A stretch of 64,000 bases of DNA from an uncultured Prevotella sp. (GTDB lineage: Bacteria; Bacteroidota; Bacteroidia; Bacteroidales; Bacteroidaceae): positions 26,579-90,578 of the forward strand of contig CAKPYB010000011.1 in NCBI GenBank assembly GCA_934202525.1, in the 5' to 3' direction. This document shows positions 53,189 to 63,400 of this stretch, in pieces; the first letter of the stretch is position 1; each line of letters starts with the position of its first letter. The notes below the pieces were generated by a model. That model had not been told where the DNA came from. It made no database searches and saw only the letters and a program-made list of their open reading frames with translations. A program made the position numbers and the translations under genes.

Positions 53189-56100
53189 ATGAAAAAACTT
53201 GCCGCAAAATTATGGGCGGTTCTTATGCTCATTTTGGTCTCTATGCAGGCGATGGCTACAGACACGTTTACTAGCAATCGTACTGATTTCCGAGACGAAA
53301 GTATCTACTTCATGATGACCACGCGTTTCTACGATGGTGATCCTTCTAACAATGTGCTCTGCTGGGACAACCAGGAGGCACAGAAAAGTACAAAGGACCC
53401 TTGCTGGCGAGGTGACTTCCAGGGTGTGATCGACAAGCTCGACTATATCAAGGCTCTTGGTTTTACAGCCATCTGGATTACTCCAGTTGTGCAGAATGCA
53501 TCTGGTTATGACTATCATGGTTATCATGCTTCGGATTTCTCCAAGGTAGATTGCCGCTATCAGAGTGGTGATGGCAGCAAGAGCGGTGACGTGATGTTCC
53601 AGGAACTCATCGACAAGGCTCACGCCAAGGGTATCAAGATTATCCTCGATATCGTGCTCAACCACACCGGTAACTTCGGTGAGGAGCATCTCTGCAAGGA
53701 GTTCGAACGTGATACTCATCTTCGCAACCAGGCAGACATTGATGCTTGTATGACTCCTAATCTGGATAAGTTGGGTAGTGACTATCCAAGTCTTCAGCCA
53801 GGCTATCAGTATCAGCGTCGTCTTGCCATGATGAAGAATACCGATGGTCAGAATCATGATCCTCACAACTACTGGCACCATTTTGGTAACTTCAACTGGG
53901 ACTTACCTAACCGCTGGTGGGCTCAGATTGCAGGTGACTGTGTTGATCTGAATACCGAGAACGACTACGTGGCTGATTATCTCGTTAAGTGCTACGGCAA
54001 CTTTATCAAGATGGGTGTTGATGGTTTCCGTATTGATACATCCGGTCACATCTCACGTCTCACTTTCTGCAAGCAGTTTATCCCTCAGTTTGCTGCCCTC
54101 GGTAAGAAGTACGAGGATAAGCGATTGAACAAGGCTCCGTTCTTCATGTATGGTGAGGTTTGTGCCCGTTTCGGCGGTGTGCAGTACCGTGGTCAGGACA
54201 ATCTTTCACCTTATTATTATACATGGCAGGCTCCAAAGAACTTGATGGATCAGTTTGATGGCAGCCAGGCATATTGGGACACTCAGGAAATCTATGACAG
54301 AGGTACAGGTTATGATGATAAGGTGATGCCTCTCTGCGAGAAGGATAATGCTGATTCACCTGAAAGCAACAATACCTTTATGCTCAATGGCGCATGGCAT
54401 GAGCCTGACTATTCACAGTCAAGCGGTTTCAATGTGATCGACTTCCCATTGCATTACAACTTCTCTAGTGCAGGTAGTGCATACGGTTTGGCTAAGTCTG
54501 GTGATATGAAATACAATGATGCTACCTTCAATGTAGTATATGTGGATAGCCACGACTACGGTCCACAGCCAAGTGATGGCATCCGTTTCTCTGCTGGTGA
54601 TGCTCAGTGGGCAGAGAATCTCTCTCTGATGTTCACCTTCCGTGGTATTCCATGTCTCTATTATGGTTCTGAGATCGGTTTCAAACGCGGAGCTGTGATT
54701 GACAATGGTCCTAACGGTCCTCTCGCTAATACCGGTCGTGCTTACTTCGGTGGTTATATCACAGGTGATGTAACAGCCAAGGATTTCGGTGACTACACAG
54801 CGACAGGTAATGTGGCTGCTACTTTGAATCATGATTTGGCTCAGCACCTCATCCGTCTGAACAAGATTCGCCAGGCTGTTCCTGCTCTCCGTAAGGGTCA
54901 GTGGACTGACGAGGGTTGTGCTGCCAATGGTGGTATCGCTTTCAAGCGTGCTTACAAGGATAGCTATGCGCTCGTAGCCCTCAATGGTGGTGCAACCTTC
55001 ACTGGTTGCCCAGCAGGTACTTATACTGATTTGGTAACAGGTAAGACTTACTCAGGTTCTACTATTACCGTTGATGCTCCTAACAATCAGGGTCAGGTTC
55101 GCGTTCTCGTGAAAGACTGGAAGGGCGGCAAGCTCATTGAGGATGGTGCTTTCATCTATGATACAGCAGCTAAGTCTTTGGGTGAACAAGTATATGACGG
55201 TAACCAGGAAGCTGGTACGACTTGGGTTGACGAGGCCCCTGTTCAGCCTGCAAGCGTTTCTCTTTCCCCTGCTGGTGGCACCTTCCGTACCAATACAGTC
55301 TCTGTTACTGCTACACTCTCAGAAGATGCTGTGTCTGGTTGGTACCAGATAGAGGGACAGGACAAGGTAGATTTGACTCCTGGTAAGTCTGCTACCTTCA
55401 CTATCGGCGAAGGCATGAACTTCAAGGATAGCAAGACTGTGACTTGGAGTGCTACAAGCTCTGAGGGCAAGGAAAAGACAGGTAAAGTTACTTATACAAA
55501 GGTAGATCCTAATGCTTCTATCACGGTAACAGTAAAGGCTACTAATGCTCCTCACATCCATGCTTGGACAACAGGTACTGACGGTAAGGATTTGACTGGT
55601 GCATGGCCTGGTAAGGTAATGAATGGTCCAGAGGAGATTGATGGTGCTAAATACTGGACTTACTCTTTCGATGGTGTAGAGAACTTCAATGTCATCTTGA
55701 ACAATGGTAACGGTGCTCAGTCTGGTGATATTACTGGTATCACAGGAGACATCTATTTGGAGTATGATGGTGGTTCTAGTGCCAAGAAAATTGACGCTCC
55801 TGTCAATACTGTTGCTGCAGCTAAGGTATCTTTTAGCCCTAACGGAGGTGACTTCGAGAATACTATTTCTGTTACCGCTACATTGAGCAGCAATGCAAAG
55901 AGCGGTTGGTACAAGATTGGTAATGGTGAGCAGGTAAATCTCACTCCTGGTCAGGCTGCTACCTTCACTATCGGTGCAGACATGATGGAAGGCGAGAGCC
56001 AGACTGTAACTTGGAGCGCAACTAATGCAGACGATGTTACCAAGACTGGTACAGCTACCTTCAATAAGAAAGAAAAGTTGATTATTCCTACTCCAACAGG

Positions 56101-56548
56101 AATCTTCGCTTACTTCCTCGCTCCTTCAGACTGGAGTCAGGTTGACTGCTGGGCTTGGAATGGTAGTGATAACTATACTGGTGGCAACTGGCCGGGTGTA
56201 GCTTGTACCAAGACTGGTGAGAAGAAGAATGGCTTGGATGTCTGGATGTGGAAGTATGATGGCGACTTGACAGATGCTCCTACCAAGATCATCTTTAACA
56301 ACGCTAATAATGGTCAGCAGACAGCCGACTTGGATTTCGTAAACGGTGCAGTCTATAACCGTGATGGTAAGACCAACGAGGTTGTTACAGGTATCAATCA
56401 GGCTACAACAGTCCAGAAGACAGCTAAGTTGAAGATCTATTCTATCAACGGTGTGAAGGTAGCTGAAGTGAACAAGGTTTCTGATGCAGAATACGTTCTG
56501 GCTCCAGGTATGTATATCTGCAATGGCAAGAAGTTTGTTATCAAATAA
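53189..56548 (+). CDS. Secreted GH13 alpha-amylase, paralogue 3
   Basis: A 1,119-residue enzyme of the same architecture. Signal peptide MKKLAAKLWAVLMLILVSMQ, catalytic Asp283, Glu323 and Asp456, two CBM26-like modules with the HAWTTG and AWPGKVM pattern, and the tail KLKIYSINGVKVAEVNKVSD. Over the first CBM region it is closest by eye to paralogue 2 (shared TPGK, AWTTG, AWPGKVM, GPEEIDGAKYWTY). Its control region and signal peptide are the same as those of paralogue 4. This mosaic pattern suggests exchange among the copies. Export to the outer face by the type IX system is inferred from the tail. Confidence 0.9.
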   Translation: MKKLAAKLWAVLMLILVSMQAMATDTFTSNRTDFRDESIYFMMTTRFYDGDPSNNVLCWDNQEAQKSTKDPCWRGDFQGVIDKLDYIKALGFTAIWITPVVQNASGYDYHGYHASDFSKVDCRYQSGDGSKSGDVMFQELIDKAHAKGIKIILDIVLNHTGNFGEEHLCKEFERDTHLRNQADIDACMTPNLDKLGSDYPSLQPGYQYQRRLAMMKNTDGQNHDPHNYWHHFGNFNWDLPNRWWAQIAGDCVDLNTENDYVADYLVKCYGNFIKMGVDGFRIDTSGHISRLTFCKQFIPQFAALGKKYEDKRLNKAPFFMYGEVCARFGGVQYRGQDNLSPYYYTWQAPKNLMDQFDGSQAYWDTQEIYDRGTGYDDKVMPLCEKDNADSPESNNTFMLNGAWHEPDYSQSSGFNVIDFPLHYNFSSAGSAYGLAKSGDMKYNDATFNVVYVDSHDYGPQPSDGIRFSAGDAQWAENLSLMFTFRGIPCLYYGSEIGFKRGAVIDNGPNGPLANTGRAYFGGYITGDVTAKDFGDYTATGNVAATLNHDLAQHLIRLNKIRQAVPALRKGQWTDEGCAANGGIAFKRAYKDSYALVALNGGATFTGCPAGTYTDLVTGKTYSGSTITVDAPNNQGQVRVLVKDWKGGKLIEDGAFIYDTAAKSLGEQVYDGNQEAGTTWVDEAPVQPASVSLSPAGGTFRTNTVSVTATLSEDAVSGWYQIEGQDKVDLTPGKSATFTIGEGMNFKDSKTVTWSATSSEGKEKTGKVTYTKVDPNASITVTVKATNAPHIHAWTTGTDGKDLTGAWPGKVMNGPEEIDGAKYWTYSFDGVENFNVILNNGNGAQSGDITGITGDIYLEYDGGSSAKKIDAPVNTVAAAKVSFSPNGGDFENTISVTATLSSNAKSGWYKIGNGEQVNLTPGQAATFTIGADMMEGESQTVTWSATNADDVTKTGTATFNKKEKLIIPTPTGIFAYFLAPSDWSQVDCWAWNGSDNYTGGNWPGVACTKTGEKKNGLDVWMWKYDGDLTDAPTKIIFNNANNGQQTADLDFVNGAVYNRDGKTNEVVTGINQATTVQKTAKLKIYSINGVKVAEVNKVSDAEYVLAPGMYICNGKKFVIK

Positions 56549-56657
56549 ACTTACCGCTACTTTGGGACTTAAACAAGCACTTCGCCTGCTCTGTAAGCGG
56601 GTAGTGTGAGTTTGTCCCCGTGCGGTTAGCAGTTTATGTACATAATATCCTCTGAAT

Positions 56658-56705
56658 GAGGCTGAATTTTGCAAATATCCGTTTTGCGAAATTCAGCCTC
56701 TTTTT
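56658..56705 (+). terminator. Terminator of amylase gene 3
   Basis: Same hairpin as at 53008-53055 (GAGGCTGAATTTTGCAAA stem), within the second 418-bp copy. Confidence 0.88.
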
Positions 56706-56715
56706 CATTGATTTT

Positions 56716-56792
56716 GCGAAATCGATTGCACAGAAAAAACTGTATAAAAGAGAATTATTTTATAGGATTTATAAAAAGAATTCGTAATTTTG
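56716..56792 (+). promoter_or_regulatory. Operator and promoter of amylase gene 4
   Basis: GCGAAATCGATTGCAC (56716-56731) and TAATTTTG (56785-56792), 77 bp end to end. Confidence 0.65.
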
Positions 56793-56838
56793 CGGTATAA
56801 TTATTCAACTATTCAATTTTAAACTTAACAATTTCATT

Positions 56839-59800
56839 ATGAAAAAACTTGCCGCAAAATTATGGGCGGTTCTTATGCTCATGTTGGTCTCTATGCAGGC
56901 GATGGCTACGGACGCGTTTACCAGCGATCGTACTGACTTCCGAGACGAAAGTATCTATTTCATGATCACCACCCGTTTTTACGATGGAGATCCTAAAAAC
57001 AATGTGCTCTGCTGGGACAACCAGGCAGCGCAGATTGAAACAAAAGACCCTTGCTGGCGAGGTGACTTCCAGGGCGTCATCGACAAGCTCGACTACATCA
57101 AGGCGCTTGGTTTCACAGCCATCTGGATTACTCCTGTCGTACAGAACGCATCCGGTTATGACTACCACGGCTATCATGCTATGGATTTCCAGCATGTTGA
57201 CTGCCGCTATCAGAGCAGTGATGGTAAGAGCGGTGACGTGATGTTCCAGGAACTCATCGACAAGGCTCACGCCAAGGGTATCAAGATTATCCTCGATATC
57301 GTGCTCAACCACACCGGTAACTTCGGTGAGGAGAAGCTCTGCAAGCTGTTCGATCGTGACACACAACTTCGCAACCAAGCTTACATCGATGCTTGTATGA
57401 CCCCTACAGAAACTTTGGGTAGTGACTACCTGACCATCCTTCCAAAAGATCAATACCACCGTCGTCTTACCATGATGAAGAATATGGATGGTCAGAACCG
57501 TGATATTCACAACTACTGGCACCATTATGGTCAGTTCGGTTGGGATGATCCATCCCGTTGGTGGGGGCAGATTGCTGGTGACTGTGTTGACCTCAATACA
57601 GAGAACGACGAGGTAGCTAAGTATCTCGTAGATTGCTATGGTCAGTTCATCAAGATGGGTGTGGATGGTTTCCGTATCGATACATCTGGTCACATCTCAC
57701 GACTCACTTTCAACCATCAGTTCGTTCCTCAGTTTGCTGCCCTCGGTAAGCAGTACGAGAATAAGCGATTGAACAAGGCTCCTTTCTTTATGTATGGTGA
57801 GGTTTGTACCCGTGGTCACGAAGCAACCTATAGAGGTCAGGCTAATCTTTCTTGCTACTTCTATACATGGAAGTCTGATGAGTCTTTGATGAATCAGTGG
57901 GATGGAAGCCAAAGCTTCTGGGACAGTCAGGAATTGCCAGAGGGTTCTGGTCCTATCGGTCCTCAAGCACTCTGCGGTAAGGAATCATTTGGTGACAAGA
58001 AGAGCGAAAATGCCAAGATGATCAATGGCGCATGGCATGAGCCAGACTATTCTGAGGCAAGTGGTTTCAATGTGATCGACTTCCCAATGCACTATAGCTA
58101 CAATACAGCAAGTGATGCATTCCGTCTTTCAAAGGAAGACGAACTCTATAATGACGCTACATACAATGTAGTATATATTGACAGCCATGACTACAGTCCA
58201 GGTCCAAACGATCTCAACCGTTTCGGTGGTACAGATGCTCAGTGGGCTGAGAACCTCTCTCTCTTGTTTACCTTCCGTGGTATTCCATGTATCTACTATG
58301 GTTCAGAGGTTGGTTTCCGTCGTGGTGTAAGAATCGACCCAGGTCCTAACGGTCCTCTTTCTGATACTGGTCGTGCTTACTTCGGTGGTTATATCACAGG
58401 TGATGTAACAGCAACAGACTTCGGTGAGTATAAGGCTACTGGTAACGTAGCTGCTACTTTGAATCACGATGTAGCTCAGCACCTCATCCGTCTGAACAAG
58501 ATCCGTCAGGCTGTTCCTGCTCTCCGTAAGGGTCAGTGGACAACAGATGGTTGTAAGGCAACAGGTAAGAATGGTATCGCTTTCAAGCGTGCTACTAAGG
58601 ATTGTTATGCGCTCGTAGCCCTCAATGGTGGTGCTACCTTCACAGATTGCCCAGCTGGTACTTATACCGACGTGGTAACTGGTAAGACATATACAGGTTC
58701 TACTATTGAAGTAGAAGCTCCTTCTACTCAGGGTCAGCTCCGTGTTCTCGTAAAGGACTGGAAGGATGGCAAGATCGGTGAGGATGGTGCTTTCATCTAC
58801 GATACTACAGCTAAGTCTCTGGACGGTCAAGACTATGATGGTAATGAGGAGGCTGGTACAATTTGGAACGAGCAGGGTCCTATTCAGCCAGCAAGCGTTT
58901 TATTCTCACAGGCTGGTGGATCATTCCGTACTGAGACTATTAACCTGACAGCTACTCTCTCTGAAGACGCTAAGTCTGGTTGGTATCAGATACAAGGTCA
59001 GGATAAGGTGAACTTGACTCCTGGTGTGAGTGAGAACCTTACCATTGGCGCAGGTATGAACTTTGGCGACACCAAAACTATTGAGTGGAGCGCAGAGGCC
59101 CAGGACGGTAAAGTAAAGAGCGGTAGCTTGACCTTCAAGAAGGTGGACCCTAATGCTACTATCATGGTTTACGTACAGGCAGAAAATGCTCCTTATATCT
59201 ATGCTTGGTCAAAAGGTACTTCTGTTAAGAAATTGACAGGCGATTGGCCTGGTACAAAGATGACAGAGTCTGAAGAAATCAATGGCGAAAAGTACTGGAC
59301 TTGCGCTTTTGATGGCGTAGATAACTTCAATGTCATCTTGAATAATAATAGCGGTGCACAGTCTGGTGACATCACTGGTATCACAGGTGATATCTACCTG
59401 AAGTATGACGGCGGTGCAAATGCTCAGAAGATTGACGCTCCTGTCAATACTGCAGCCAAGGTTACTTTCAGCCCTAACGGTGGTGACTTCGAGAAGACTG
59501 TTACCGTAGCAGCCACATTGAGCAGCAATGCCAAGAGCGGTTGGTATAAGATTGGTAATGGCGAGCAGGTAGCTCTTACTCCTGGTAAGGCTGCTACATT
59601 CACTCTCGGTGAAGATATGCAGGAAGGCGAAAGCAAGACTGTAACTTGGAGCGCAACTAATGCAGAAGGTGTAACCAAGACAGGTTCTGCAACCTTCAAC
59701 AAGATTAAAGAGGTAGTTGTTCCTGCTCCAACAGGTATCTTCGCTTACTTCCTCGCTCCTTCAGATTGGAGTCAGGTAGATTGCTGGGCTTGGAATAATA

Positions 59801-60183
59801 CAGACAACTTTACCGGTGGTAACTGGCCAGGTGTAAGCTGTACCAAGACTAACATGAAGAAGAATGGTCTTGATGTTTGGATGTGGAAGTATGATGGCGA
59901 TTTGACAACTGCTCCTACCATGATCATCTTCAGCAACGGCAGTGGTACGCAGACAAAGGATTTGGAATTCGAAAACGGTGCAGTTTATAACTTTGCCGGT
60001 AAGACCAATGAGTCTGTCTCAACAGGTATCAACCAGGTAGGTGGCAAGAAGGCTCCTGCTAAGTTGAAGATTTACTCTATCAATGGTGTGAAGGTAGCTG
60101 AAGTAAACAAGGTTTCTGATGCAGAATACGTTCTGGCTCCAGGTATGTATATCTGCAATGGCAAGAAGTTTGTTATCAAGTAG
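56839..60183 (+). CDS. Secreted GH13 alpha-amylase, paralogue 4
   Basis: A 1,114-residue enzyme of the same architecture, with catalytic Asp281, Glu321 and Asp451. It is the most diverged in the catalytic domain: the segments about residues 180-240 and 330-400 differ from the others (for example WHHYGQFGWDDPSRWWGQIA and the loop before region IV, YSPGPNDLN after it). The first CBM module reads APYIYAWSKGTSVKKLTGDW. Loop differences near the active site could change substrate preference, but this is inference. Tail and export signal match the other copies. A 14-bp stem terminator follows. Confidence 0.9.
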   Translation: MKKLAAKLWAVLMLMLVSMQAMATDAFTSDRTDFRDESIYFMITTRFYDGDPKNNVLCWDNQAAQIETKDPCWRGDFQGVIDKLDYIKALGFTAIWITPVVQNASGYDYHGYHAMDFQHVDCRYQSSDGKSGDVMFQELIDKAHAKGIKIILDIVLNHTGNFGEEKLCKLFDRDTQLRNQAYIDACMTPTETLGSDYLTILPKDQYHRRLTMMKNMDGQNRDIHNYWHHYGQFGWDDPSRWWGQIAGDCVDLNTENDEVAKYLVDCYGQFIKMGVDGFRIDTSGHISRLTFNHQFVPQFAALGKQYENKRLNKAPFFMYGEVCTRGHEATYRGQANLSCYFYTWKSDESLMNQWDGSQSFWDSQELPEGSGPIGPQALCGKESFGDKKSENAKMINGAWHEPDYSEASGFNVIDFPMHYSYNTASDAFRLSKEDELYNDATYNVVYIDSHDYSPGPNDLNRFGGTDAQWAENLSLLFTFRGIPCIYYGSEVGFRRGVRIDPGPNGPLSDTGRAYFGGYITGDVTATDFGEYKATGNVAATLNHDVAQHLIRLNKIRQAVPALRKGQWTTDGCKATGKNGIAFKRATKDCYALVALNGGATFTDCPAGTYTDVVTGKTYTGSTIEVEAPSTQGQLRVLVKDWKDGKIGEDGAFIYDTTAKSLDGQDYDGNEEAGTIWNEQGPIQPASVLFSQAGGSFRTETINLTATLSEDAKSGWYQIQGQDKVNLTPGVSENLTIGAGMNFGDTKTIEWSAEAQDGKVKSGSLTFKKVDPNATIMVYVQAENAPYIYAWSKGTSVKKLTGDWPGTKMTESEEINGEKYWTCAFDGVDNFNVILNNNSGAQSGDITGITGDIYLKYDGGANAQKIDAPVNTAAKVTFSPNGGDFEKTVTVAATLSSNAKSGWYKIGNGEQVALTPGKAATFTLGEDMQEGESKTVTWSATNAEGVTKTGSATFNKIKEVVVPAPTGIFAYFLAPSDWSQVDCWAWNNTDNFTGGNWPGVSCTKTNMKKNGLDVWMWKYDGDLTTAPTMIIFSNGSGTQTKDLEFENGAVYNFAGKTNESVSTGINQVGGKKAPAKLKIYSINGVKVAEVNKVSDAEYVLAPGMYICNGKKFVIK

Positions 60184-60252
60184 TCAATGGTTAGCCGCCA
60201 TTACTTTTAGAAACATTTAGTTTATCATATTTCATTTATTTTAGGTTTAAGT

Positions 60253-60305
60253 ACTCCTAAATGACTTGAAAAGAGCAATTTTTCAGTCATTTAGGAGTCT
60301 TTTTT
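60253..60305 (+). terminator. Terminator of amylase gene 4
   Basis: ACTCCTAAATGACT (60253-60266) pairs with AGTCATTTAGGAGT (60285-60298), a 14-bp perfect stem, followed by a T run. Confidence 0.9.
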
Positions 60306-60335
60306 GTATATATAAGTAGAAAATATATTAAAGAT

Positions 60336-60367
60336 TTTGGGTAAACCCTTTTTTTTTTGTAACTTTG
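60336..60367 (+). promoter_or_regulatory. Promoter of ileS
   Basis: TTTG (60336-60339), a 20-bp spacer and TAACTTTG (60360-60367), a perfect match; the start codon is 40 bp downstream. Confidence 0.75.
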
Positions 60368-60407
60368 CGCCCAAAAGTAAAAACAATATAAAAATAAAAT
60401 AGATAAT

Positions 60408-63400
60408 ATGGCTAAGAAATTTGCCGAGCACAACGGTCTGAATTTGACTCAGACAAACAATGACGTACTAGCAGCGTGGGAGAAAAATGATATCTTCCAC
60501 AAGTCTATCGACGAGCGTGAAGGCTGCCCTCAGTTTATCTTCTTCGAGGGACCTCCATCAGCTAATGGCCACCCGGGTATTCACCACGTGTTGGCACGTA
60601 GTATCAAGGATACTTTCAACAGATACAAGACGATGAAGGGATTCCAGGTTCACCGCAAGGCGGGATGGGATACCCACGGACTCCCTGTTGAACTCGGTGT
60701 CGAGAAGGAACTCGGCATCACCAAGAAGGATATCGACAACAAGGCTTCTGAGAAGTATATCTCTACAGAGGATTACAACCACAAGTGCCGCGAGAACGTG
60801 ATGAAGTTCACCGCTGAGTGGCGCGAGTTGACCGAGAAGATGGGTTACTTCGTAGATCTCGATCATCCTTATATCACCTACGATAACAAGTATATCGAGA
60901 CTCTCTGGTGGCTCCTCAAGCAGCTCTACAACAAGGGCCTGCTCTACAAGGGTTACACCATCCAGCCATATTCTCCAGGTGCAGGTACAGGTTTGAGCTC
61001 TCACGAGTTGAACCAGCCTGGCTGCTACCGCGATGTAAAGGACCTCACTACCACTGCCCAGTTCCTCATCAAGGATCCTAAGGCAGAGTGGACCAAGTGG
61101 GGCAAGCCATACTTCATCGCATGGACCACTACACCTTGGACTTTGCCATCAAACGTGGCTCTCTGTGTAGGTCCTAAGATTGACTATGTAGCCATCGAGA
61201 CCTACAACCTCTACAATGGCGAGCCTATGACTCTCGTGATGGCTGAGGCTCTGGTAGGTTCATATCTGAAGGCTGACCAGGAGTGCAAGGAGGGCGATCT
61301 CCTTCCATTCGACAAGGAGAAGAAGCAGTGCCCTTGGCGCATTATCGACCACATGAAGGGTACCGACCTCGAAGGCATGCACTACGAGCAGCTCCTGCCA
61401 TGGGTAAAGCCATGCGAGAAGGTAGATCTCTTTGCACCGGCTTTCGTAACAGAATATGCTGCTGCTCATAAGGATAAGGTATTTACATCTGAGGATGGTC
61501 GTGATCAGTTTGTTGAGATGGATAGCGAGGCTTTCCGTGTCATCCTCGGCGACTATGTTACTACCGATGATGGTACTGGTATCGTTCATATCGCTCCTAC
61601 ATTCGGTGCTGATGATGCCAAGGTAGCTAAGGATGCCAACATCCCAGCGCTCTACCTTATTAATAAGAAGGGCGAGACCCGCCCAATGGTTGACCTCCAG
61701 GGTAAGTTCTATCTCATCGAAGACCTCGATGCCAACTTCGTGAACGCTTGTGTCAACAAGGAGGCATATGCTCATCACGCAGGCGACTACGTGAAGAATG
61801 CCTACGACCCACAGTTTAATGTGGATGGCGTCTGGGACAAGAAGGCTTCTGAGAAGGCTGAAGACCTGAACATCGTACTCTGCTACGAACTGAAGCAGGA
61901 GGGCAAGGCTTTCAAGAGCGAGAAGCACGTGCACAACTATCCTCACTGCTGGCGTACCGACAAGCCTATCCTCTACTACCCATTGGATAGCTGGTTTATC
62001 AAGGATACCGCCCGCAAGGAGCGCATGGTAGAACTCAACAAGACCATCAACTGGCAGCCTGAGAGCACCGGTACAGGCCGTTTCGGCAACTGGCTCGAGA
62101 ACCTGAACGACTGGAACCTTTCACGTTCCCGCTTCTGGGGTACTCCATTGCCAATCTGGCGTGACGAGAACCGTGGCGAGAAGTGCATCGGCAGTCTTGA
62201 GGAACTCTATGCTGAAATCGAGAAGTCTGTGGCTGCCGGTATCATGCAGAGCAACCCATTGAAGGAGAATGGTTTCGTTCCTGGCGACTACAGTCAGGAG
62301 AACTATGATAAGATTGACCTCCACCGTCCATACGTTGACAAGATTGTATTGGTTAACGAGGAGGGCAAGCCAATGTATCGTGAGAGCGACCTCATCGACG
62401 TTTGGTTCGATTCAGGTTCAATGCCTTACGCCCAGCTCCACTACCCATTCGAGGGAGAGATGGCTCGTGGCACAGAGGCAGACCGCGATGCACTCATCCA
62501 CAGCACCTACGAGGGATATGCTATTCCTCCTAAGTTCTATCCAGCCGACTTCATCAACGAGGGCGTGGATCAGACCCGTGGATGGTTCTTCACCCTGCAC
62601 GCCATCGCTACCATGGTATTCGACAGCGTAGCCTTCAAGAACGTCATCTCTTCTGGTCTCGTGCTCGATGCCAAGGGTAACAAGATGAGTAAGCACGTGG
62701 GCAATGTGACCAACCCATTCGAGATGATCGATAAGTATGGTGCCGACCCTGTTCGTTTCTATATGATGACCAACAGCGAGCCTTGGGACAACCTCAAGTT
62801 CGACCCTAATGGTGTGGACGAGACCCGTCGTAAGTTCTTCGGTACCTTATATAATACCTACAGCTTCTTCGCCCTCTATGCTAATGTAGATGGTTTCGAT
62901 GCTGAGGCTGCTCAGGTGCCATTCGAGAAGCGCCCAGAGATTGACCGCTGGATTCTCTCTTCACTCAATACCCTCATCAAGGGCGTTGACAGAGAGTTGG
63001 CTGGCTACGATCCAACCCGCGCTGGTCGTCTCATCGATGCGTTCGTAAACGATGACCTCTCTAACTGGTACGTTCGTCTGAACCGTAAACGTTTCTGGGG
63101 TAAGGAGATGAGCGAGGATAAGCTGAGTGCTTACCAGACTCTCTATACCTGCCTGATGACAGTGGCTAAGCTGCTGGCACCATTCGCTCCATTCTATGCA
63201 GACGAGTTGTATCACGACTTGGGTGGCGAGTTGGAGAGCGTACATCTCGATAAGTTCCCTGTAGCTGATGAGGCTGCTATCGATGCCGACCTGGAGGAGC
63301 GTATGGCCATCGCCCAGAAGATTACTTCTATGGTATTGGCATTGCGCCGCAAGGTGAACATCAAGGTGCGCCAGCCACTCCAGCAGATCATGATTCCTGC

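Larger units (their letters stand above)
52815..53232 (+). repeat. First copy of a 418-bp perfect direct repeat
   Basis: Covers the 3' end of amylase gene 2, the whole spacer and the first 44 bases of gene 3. It is identical to 56465-56882, 3,650 bp away; it is bounded by substitutions at 52814/56464 and 53233/56883. Confidence 0.92.
56465..56882 (+). repeat. Second copy of the 418-bp perfect direct repeat
   Basis: Covers the 3' end of gene 3, the spacer and the first 44 bases of gene 4. Identical to 52815-53232. Confidence 0.92.

Noticed and set aside
45951..60183. Sus-type polysaccharide utilisation locus
   Set aside because: No susC (TonB-dependent transporter), susD or sensor-regulator gene lies in the window; only the secreted amylases are present, flanked by nadE and ileS.
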